From positions 3,398,335 through 3,462,334 of the forward strand of contig NZ_CP092104.1 of assembly GCF_016918765.2 (NCBI RefSeq): a stretch of DNA of 64,000 nt, read 5' to 3'. This DNA comes from Flagellatimonas centrodinii. GTDB lineage: Bacteria; Pseudomonadota; Gammaproteobacteria; Nevskiales; Nevskiaceae. A program made the position numbers and the translations under genes. Below, piece after piece: positions 58,715-64,000 of this stretch. The notes beneath the pieces were generated by a model. It searched no databases and had not been told where the DNA came from. It saw nothing but the letters and a program-made list of their open reading frames with translations. Each line of letters begins with the position of its first letter. Within the stretch, counting starts at the first letter, position 1.

Positions 58715-58784
58715 GGCCTGCGGCCGCGGGGGTGAGCGCATGGCCTTGCGGCGCGACTCACCCCGAAACACCGCTCGACACCAG

Positions 58785-58819
58785 GGTCGCTGGCCAACCG
58801 GTCAGCGACCCTTTGTTTT
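58785..58819 (+). terminator. Rho-independent terminator
   Basis: GGTCGCTG (58785-58792) pairs with CAGCGACC (58803-58810), followed by CTTTGTTTT. It ends the small exported gene and separates it from the YjbH-like gene. Confidence 0.75.
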
Positions 58820-58898
58820 GTCCTGCCACAGTTGGGGTGTATCCCCGTGCCGCTTTGACACGCGCCCCTTGCGCACCTGACCCCGAGAGGCCTGCATC

Positions 58899-60839
58899 GT
58901 GCCCGTGACGAAATCCCCGGACCGCTCCGCCCACGCGCTGAGCCCGGCCTGCCAACTGGTGGCCGCCATGATCGCTGGGACCTTATCCACGGCCGCCATC
59001 GCCGCGGGGGCCAGCGCCGGCTATTCCGGCCTGTTCGAGGTCCCCGATGCCGAGACTCAGGCCGATGGCACCGGCACGCTCTACTACAGCCACGCCGCCC
59101 CCTCACCGCGGTTCGAGGAAGGCGACTACTACGGCTTCAACCTCGGGCTGCATCCGCGCGTCGAACTCGGCGCCCGGCTCACCGAGGCCGACGGCAACGC
59201 CAACAACCCCACCTTGGCCGTGCGTGACCTGCTGGTGCAGTTGAAGGTCAAGCTGTTCGAGCGTGCGGGCTGGCCCAGCCTCGCCATCGGCGTACAGGAT
59301 GTCGAAGGCAACGAGTTGTTCGGCGCCACTTACGTGACCTCCTCCTGGCAACTGGGGCCGCTGAAGCTGGTGGGCGGCTATGGTGACGAGGGCCTGGAGG
59401 GCGGCTTTGGCGGCCTTGAGCTGACCCCGTTCAAGTGGGTGTCGGTGGTGGCCGAGACCACCACCACCGGCGAACGCGCGGGCCTGCGGCTGGGCTGGTC
59501 GCCGCGCCCGGGCTGGCACCTGAGCCTGCTGGCCGGCCACGATTTCGAGCGCGAAGCCGAACTCGGTAGCCTGCAACTGTCGCTGCCGCTGGGCAGCCCG
59601 CGACCGCCCGCGCCCCGCCAGGCCGCCGCTACCCTAACCCCGCCGGTGGCTGCAGCCCCAGCGTCATCGCCCGACACCGCCTGCTGCGCCGAGGCCGAGG
59701 CGGCCCTGCGCGCCGAAGGCTTCGACACCGCCACCGTGACCCCCACCCCGGGCACGCTGCGGGCAACGGTCGACCGCGACCGCTTCCACCGGGCCGCAGC
59801 CGATGCCCTCGGCACCGCCCTGGCCACACTGGACCAGCATGCCGGGCCGAACGTACAGACCCTGGGCGCGACCACCAGCGACGAGGGCCTGCCATTGCTC
59901 ACCACCCACGTCGACCGCGAAAGCTGGCGCGCCACTGCGCCCGGCAGCGATGGCGCCGGCCTGAACCTGAGCGTCAGCCGCGCCACTGAAGCGGCCGCGG
60001 CCCACAGCCGAACAACGCTGGTGCTGGAACCCAACCTGGTGACCTTCTATGCCACCGAAGTGGGCGTGCTCGACTTCGACCTCGCGCTGCGGGCACGGCT
60101 GGAACAGCCCTTGCCGCTGGGCGTGGCCTACCTGTCGGTGCTGACCCCGTCGGTGCGTACCGACGACTTCGATGACGGCGGCGTCTATGCCGAAGACCGC
60201 CCACGCACCGGTATCAGCCAGGCCTATTGGCAACTGCCGCTGAAGCTGTCGACCAACAGCCTGTCGTTGATCAGCCTGGGCTACCAGAACCTGTACCGCC
60301 GCGACTTCGGCGTGCTGCAGAGCGAGCACCTGCTGGAATCGGCCGACGGTCGCCATGGCCTGCGCATGAACCTCGCCGGCTTTGTCGGCAGCGACGATAA
60401 CCTGGGCATGGCCCTGCTCGACTACCGCCTGCGGGTGCCGGAGTGGCAGTGGATCTTCAGCCTTGGCGGCGGCCGATTCATCCAGGGCGATACCGGCCTG
60501 CGTGCCAGCGCCGAACGCTGGATCGGCGACACCGCCATCAGCCTGTTCGTGCGGGTGGAAGACCAGGACAACATGGTGGGCGGCATCAGCCTCAACATCC
60601 CCCTCAGCGGTCGCCTGTGGTCGGGCCGGCAGTTCGAGGTACGCGGTACCGAGCGCTGGACAATTGACGCCCAGACCGCCTTCAATTCGGCCGACGGCCA
60701 GAACAACGTGCGCCCCCGCTTCCTTACCGAACCACGGCTGGACCGCAACCTGTTCGACACCTATCTGGATGGCGGCCGGCTGTCACCGGTATGGACCCGC
60801 CATGAGCCCTGGCGCCTGCGCACCCCGGCGTCGCGCTAG
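58899..60839 (+). CDS. YjbH-family outer-membrane exopolysaccharide protein
   Basis: 646 residues. A long signal region (ALSPACQLVAAMIAGTLSTAAIAAGA) precedes the family's characteristic GYSGLFEVPDAETQADGTGTLYYSHA and GDYYGFNLGLHPRVELGARL; the rest is a beta-rich protein with repeated barrel-like strands (for example GVAYLSVLTPSVRTDDFDD, RIYF-like outer segments) and a long linker of Pro/Ala about residues 235-265. The start is GTG at 58899 with GAGAGG upstream; no ATG gives a better one. Family members are outer-membrane parts of exopolysaccharide export. 110 bp ahead of the Wza-like gene. Confidence 0.8.
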   Translation: MPVTKSPDRSAHALSPACQLVAAMIAGTLSTAAIAAGASAGYSGLFEVPDAETQADGTGTLYYSHAAPSPRFEEGDYYGFNLGLHPRVELGARLTEADGNANNPTLAVRDLLVQLKVKLFERAGWPSLAIGVQDVEGNELFGATYVTSSWQLGPLKLVGGYGDEGLEGGFGGLELTPFKWVSVVAETTTTGERAGLRLGWSPRPGWHLSLLAGHDFEREAELGSLQLSLPLGSPRPPAPRQAAATLTPPVAAAPASSPDTACCAEAEAALRAEGFDTATVTPTPGTLRATVDRDRFHRAAADALGTALATLDQHAGPNVQTLGATTSDEGLPLLTTHVDRESWRATAPGSDGAGLNLSVSRATEAAAAHSRTTLVLEPNLVTFYATEVGVLDFDLALRARLEQPLPLGVAYLSVLTPSVRTDDFDDGGVYAEDRPRTGISQAYWQLPLKLSTNSLSLISLGYQNLYRRDFGVLQSEHLLESADGRHGLRMNLAGFVGSDDNLGMALLDYRLRVPEWQWIFSLGGGRFIQGDTGLRASAERWIGDTAISLFVRVEDQDNMVGGISLNIPLSGRLWSGRQFEVRGTERWTIDAQTAFNSADGQNNVRPRFLTEPRLDRNLFDTYLDGGRLSPVWTRHEPWRLRTPASR

Positions 60840-60949
60840 CACGGCCGACCGCCCACCTCGAAAACTTGACCCATCGCACACATCTTCACCAGTTTTGCGG
60901 GGGCAAGCTGGTACCATCCACCAAAATCTGCACGCTAGGGACTGTACGC

Positions 60950-62083
60950 ATGAGCACCACTTCCATCCGCCGCAACGGAACTGCGGGACTGCTGGGGGGC
61001 ATCGCCCTTTTGACCCTGGGGCTTTCCGGCTGCGCCGGCATGGGGGCCGACTACAGCACCCCGGCCGATGCCCAGCAGATTCCCTTCACGGTTGAAGCGG
61101 TGACCCCCGAGTTGGTGTCACGTCTGGCCGTGCGCCCACCGGCGGTTTCGGCACCGCCGGCCGGTGGCCTGACGATTCAGAACTACGCCTACCGCATCGG
61201 CCCCACCGACGTGTTGTCGATCTTCGTCAACCAGAGCCTGTATGGCGACCAGGGCATTGCCGGCACCGTCGACCGCCAGGCTGAATCGCTATACGTGGTG
61301 AGTGAAGACGGCTACATCTTCCTGCCGCTATACGGCGCGCTGCGGGTGGCCGGCCTCACCGTGGGCCAGGCCTACAACGAGATCCAGAGCGCACTGGCCA
61401 AGTACATCACCCGCCCGCAGATCAACGTGCGTGTGGCGGAGTTCCGGTCGCAACGCATCGCCGTGGCCGGTGCCGTCAGCACCCCCGGCTACCTGCCGGT
61501 GACCGACCGGCCGATGACCATTACCGAAGCGGTGATCGCCGCCGGCCAGACCGACGAGGCCGACCTGCGCAAGGTGGTGCTCAAGCGCGCCGGCGTGGAA
61601 TACCCGGTTGACGTGTTCGCCCTGATCCAGAGCCCGGGCTTTGGCCAGAACTGGGTCATGCAGGATGGCGACGTGCTGTTCGTGCCGCGCAACGAAAACC
61701 GGGTGTATGTGCTGGGCGAAGCCCCCAACCGCACCGAGTACATCGACCCGTATGCCACCTCGCTGGCGGAAGTGCTGGTGGCGGGGAGCGCGTCGGGCGG
61801 CAGTAGTGGCGGCAACTATCTGCAGACCGGCACCGCCCAGCCCGGCAGCATCTTCGTGATCCGCGGTGATGTCGACGCCGCTCGCGTGTTCCACATGAAT
61901 GGCGCCTCGCCGGAGTCCTTCATCCTGGCCGACCAGTTCCAGCTCGCCAGCGGGGATATCGTCTACGTCTCGACCCGCCCGGTCACCCGTTTCAACCGCT
62001 TCATCTCGCAGATCCTGCCCAGCCTGCAGTCGATCCTGCTGCCGGTGTTGCTGGTTGACCGCATCGATAGCATTGCTGAGTGA
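60950..62083 (+). CDS. Polysaccharide export outer-membrane protein (OPX/Wza-like)
   Basis: 377 residues. Lipoprotein signal ending LGLSGC|AG (Cys28), then polysaccharide-export domain YRIGPTDVLSIFV...VSEDGYIFLPLYGALRVAGLTVGQAYNEIQSALAKYI...INVRVAEFRSQRIAVAGAVSTPGYLPV and SLBB-like repeats (LKRAGVEYPVDVFAL, VYVLGEAPNRTEYIDP). It forms the outer-membrane duct for exported polysaccharide. C-terminal hydrophobic stretch QILPSLQSILLPVLLV is unusual for short OPX proteins. CTAGGGA precedes the ATG at 60950. The co-polymerase follows after a repeat-filled gap. Confidence 0.9.
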   Translation: MSTTSIRRNGTAGLLGGIALLTLGLSGCAGMGADYSTPADAQQIPFTVEAVTPELVSRLAVRPPAVSAPPAGGLTIQNYAYRIGPTDVLSIFVNQSLYGDQGIAGTVDRQAESLYVVSEDGYIFLPLYGALRVAGLTVGQAYNEIQSALAKYITRPQINVRVAEFRSQRIAVAGAVSTPGYLPVTDRPMTITEAVIAAGQTDEADLRKVVLKRAGVEYPVDVFALIQSPGFGQNWVMQDGDVLFVPRNENRVYVLGEAPNRTEYIDPYATSLAEVLVAGSASGGSSGGNYLQTGTAQPGSIFVIRGDVDAARVFHMNGASPESFILADQFQLASGDIVYVSTRPVTRFNRFISQILPSLQSILLPVLLVDRIDSIAE

Positions 62084-62097
62084 TAACCGGGTGGAGG

Positions 62098-62651
62098 GTA
62101 TTACGAGCCTGCGCGGTTTCCCCGTCATTACGAGCCCGCGCAGCCTCCCTGTCATCGCGAGCCCGCGCCGCCTACTTGTCATTGCGAGCCCGCATAGCCT
62201 TCCTGTCATTGCGAGCCCGCAACGCGGGCGCGGCAATCTCACCCGGACGGCACTGCGCCCCCAACGAGATCGCCGCAGCGCTTCGCGCCTCGCGATGACA
62301 AAGTGGGTTGTGACGCGCCTCGCGATGACAGAGTGGGTTGTGACGCACCTCGCGATGACAGGGGCCTCGGCCTCGGCCTCACTACTCAGTACTCCGCTTT
62401 CGTCATTGCGAGCCCGCATAGCCTCCCTGTCATTGCGAGCCCGCAACGCGGGCGCGGCAATCTCACCCGGCCGGCACCGCGCCCCCAACGAGATCGCCGC
62501 GGCGCTTCGCGCCTCGCGATGACAAGGCGGATAGCGACGCCCCTCAAGATGACAACACGCTGAGCTAGCCCCACCCCGACGATGGCCGCTGTTGCCTCTA
62601 CTCAGCACTCATCACTCACCTCTTAGCACTACCTTTTCAGCACTCTCTTTT
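62098..62651. repeat. Family A array plus family C run between OPX and Wzc-like genes
   Basis: 62098-62552 holds many short left ends (GTCATTGCGAGCCCGC) joined by 30-40 bp and at least two complete family A elements ending CTCGCGATGAC. 62377-62400 and 62596-62651 are CTCAGCACTCATCACTCACC-type runs (family C), the last one reaching the ATG of the next gene. No gene supported. Confidence 0.85.
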
Positions 62652-64000
62652 ATGACCGACCGCCCGACGAGCCCTCCCGCCGCGCCCCACGATCCGGATA
62701 TCGATGACGGCATCGACCTGCGAGAGCTGATCGGCATCGTGCTGGCCGGCTGGCCCTATATCGTGGTGGCCACGGTACTGGGCATTGCCGCGGCGGTGGG
62801 CTATCTGTTCATCACCGCCCCCACCTATGTCACCGACGCCTTGGTGCAGGTGGAAAACAACCAGAACAGCGCCCGCATCGCCTTCGCCCAGACCGCCGAT
62901 TCCGTCCTCAGTGAAGTGCCGGTGGCGGCCGAGATCGAGATCCTCCGCAGCCGACTGGTACTGGGCAAGGTGGTCGACAAGCTGGGCTTGGATATCGCCG
63001 CCATACCGCTGAGACTGCCCTACCTGGGTGCCGCCTTTGCTCGTCGCCATGCTGGTGAGGGTTTCGCCACGGCGCCGCCGCTGCTCGCACTGTTCAACCG
63101 CAGCGAGTACAGCTGGGGCGGCGAGCGCATCACGGTGACCTCCCTGCAGGTGCCTGCCGCCATGGTGGGCGCGCCGCTGTTCATTCTGGCGCAGGCCGAT
63201 GGCCAGTTTTCGATTGTCGATGCCGACTACCAGCCCCTGATCTCCGGCACTGTCGGCCAGCGGCTCACCACCCAGGTGAATGGCGAAACGCTGTCGATCT
63301 TCGTGCAGGAACTGGTGGCAGCACCTGGCAAGGTCTTTATGGTCCGCAAGGTACGCCGCGAATCCGCCATCGGCCGGGTCCAGAGCAATCTGGTCGCCAC
63401 CGCATCCCGCAGCGCCGAGGGCATTGTCACCCTGCGATACCAGGGCGGCGATCCACAACAGATCACCCGGGTGCTGACCGAAATCCTCAATGTCTACCAG
63501 AGCCAGAACATTGATCGCCGCTCAGCCGAAGCCGAGCAGACCCTGGACTTTCTGAGCCAACAGTTGCCCGAACTGCGCAAGGAAGTCGAAACCGCCGAGG
63601 CCCGGCTCAACCAGTTCAAGGTGGCGCAAGGCACCGCCGACCTGACGCAGGAAACCGCCGCAGTACTGACCCGCAGCGTGGAGCTGGAACAAGCCAAAGC
63701 TGCACTGGTGCAAGAGCGCACGGAAGCCCTGCAGCGCTTCACCGTGAACCACCCGGTGATCGAATCACTGGATTCACAAATCGCGCAGCTCAATGCCCAG
63801 ATCGGGCGTATCACGGAACGTGTGCGCAAGCTGCCGGATATCGAACAGAAGGCGCTGCAACTTTCGCGCGACCTCGAGGTGAGCACCGCGCTCTACATCA
63901 GCCTGCTCAACCGCACGCAGGAGCTGGAGGTGGTGAAGAGCGGCACCATCGGCAGCATCCGCATTATCGACCTGCCGGTAAAGCCGGTGTGGCCATCCGC
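62652..64000 (+). CDS. Wzc/Wzz-type polysaccharide co-polymerase (3' partial)
   Basis: 449 codons visible, open at the window end. N-terminal acidic segment, LRELIGIVLAGWPYIVVATVLGIAAAVGYLFITAPTYVTDALVQVEN (Wzz domain with first membrane helix at about residues 33-53), a periplasmic domain, a predicted coiled coil (EAEQTLDFLSQQLPELRKEVETAEARLNQFKVAQG... about 285-400) and the GNVR-type IGSIRIIDLPVKPVWPS segment that leads to the second helix. It sets chain length or gates export with the OPX. Whether a tyrosine-kinase domain follows is outside the window. No Shine-Dalgarno site is seen at the ATG; a family C run abuts it. Confidence 0.88.
   Translation, partial: MTDRPTSPPAAPHDPDIDDGIDLRELIGIVLAGWPYIVVATVLGIAAAVGYLFITAPTYVTDALVQVENNQNSARIAFAQTADSVLSEVPVAAEIEILRSRLVLGKVVDKLGLDIAAIPLRLPYLGAAFARRHAGEGFATAPPLLALFNRSEYSWGGERITVTSLQVPAAMVGAPLFILAQADGQFSIVDADYQPLISGTVGQRLTTQVNGETLSIFVQELVAAPGKVFMVRKVRRESAIGRVQSNLVATASRSAEGIVTLRYQGGDPQQITRVLTEILNVYQSQNIDRRSAEAEQTLDFLSQQLPELRKEVETAEARLNQFKVAQGTADLTQETAAVLTRSVELEQAKAALVQERTEALQRFTVNHPVIESLDSQIAQLNAQIGRITERVRKLPDIEQKALQLSRDLEVSTALYISLLNRTQELEVVKSGTIGSIRIIDLPVKPVWPS

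Overview
The window is a high-GC chromosomal segment of a gammaproteobacterium, most likely from the Xanthomonadales/Nevskiales side of the class. That placement is an inference. It rests on the housekeeping order (bamC-position lipoprotein-dapA / gcvR-bcp; xseB-ispA-dxs; cysG / cysB / cysI-DUF934; efp with epmA and epmB), on a FimX-type protein, and on many extragenic repeats, including a GGGAATC motif I associate with xanthomonads. Apart from the two partial genes cut by the window edges, nearly every protein-coding gene is intact.

Layout. 1-2000: the end of a CDF cation exporter coupled to a rhodanese-cyclase fusion, then ynfA. 2106-13095: a MerR-type 19-bp-spacer promoter followed by a probable single metal-efflux operon: CzcB-like adaptor, DUF3147 protein, CzcA-type (Zn/Co/Cd signature) pump, a CopL-like Cys/His-rich secreted protein, a TolC-type channel, CusB with a heavy-metal-binding motif, and a CusA-type (Cu/Ag signature) pump. 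13110-24018: an ECF sigma factor, FecR and TonB receptor with a signalling domain, behind a promoter with a Fur-like box. These are followed by a His-rich polytopic membrane protein, a lipoprotein of the metal-dependent hydrolase type, a FixH/YtkA-like exported protein and a di-heme cytochrome c peroxidase. The second set resembles the regulator-receptor-MauG part of methanobactin loci and is the best candidate here for an undescribed system.

24019-54734 is mostly core genome: tRNA-Ser(GGA), dapA, gcvR, bcp, phoH, EF-P with both beta-lysylation enzymes, a fimX-like gene plus an orphan histidine kinase, htpX, parC/parE, cfa, a GNAT-nitrilase fusion, xseB-ispA-dxs, and the siroheme/sulfite-reduction cluster cysG-cysB-cysI-DUF934. 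55789-64000 carries several small exported proteins of unknown function and then an exopolysaccharide export locus (YjbH-like, Wza/OPX-like, Wzc-like, the last cut by the window end).

The intergenic regions are unusual. At least three repeat families occupy almost every long gap: (A) a ~95-bp element with TGTCATYGCGAG inverted ends, single or in tandem arrays; (B) a longer element that starts with a GCGAGCACTGCTCGC-type palindrome and overlaps the 3' ends, and even the stop codons, of htpX, cysG and dxs; (C) short CAGCACTCA-type runs. Long reading frames inside these gaps, and the very long antisense frames over the high-GC genes, are treated as spurious.
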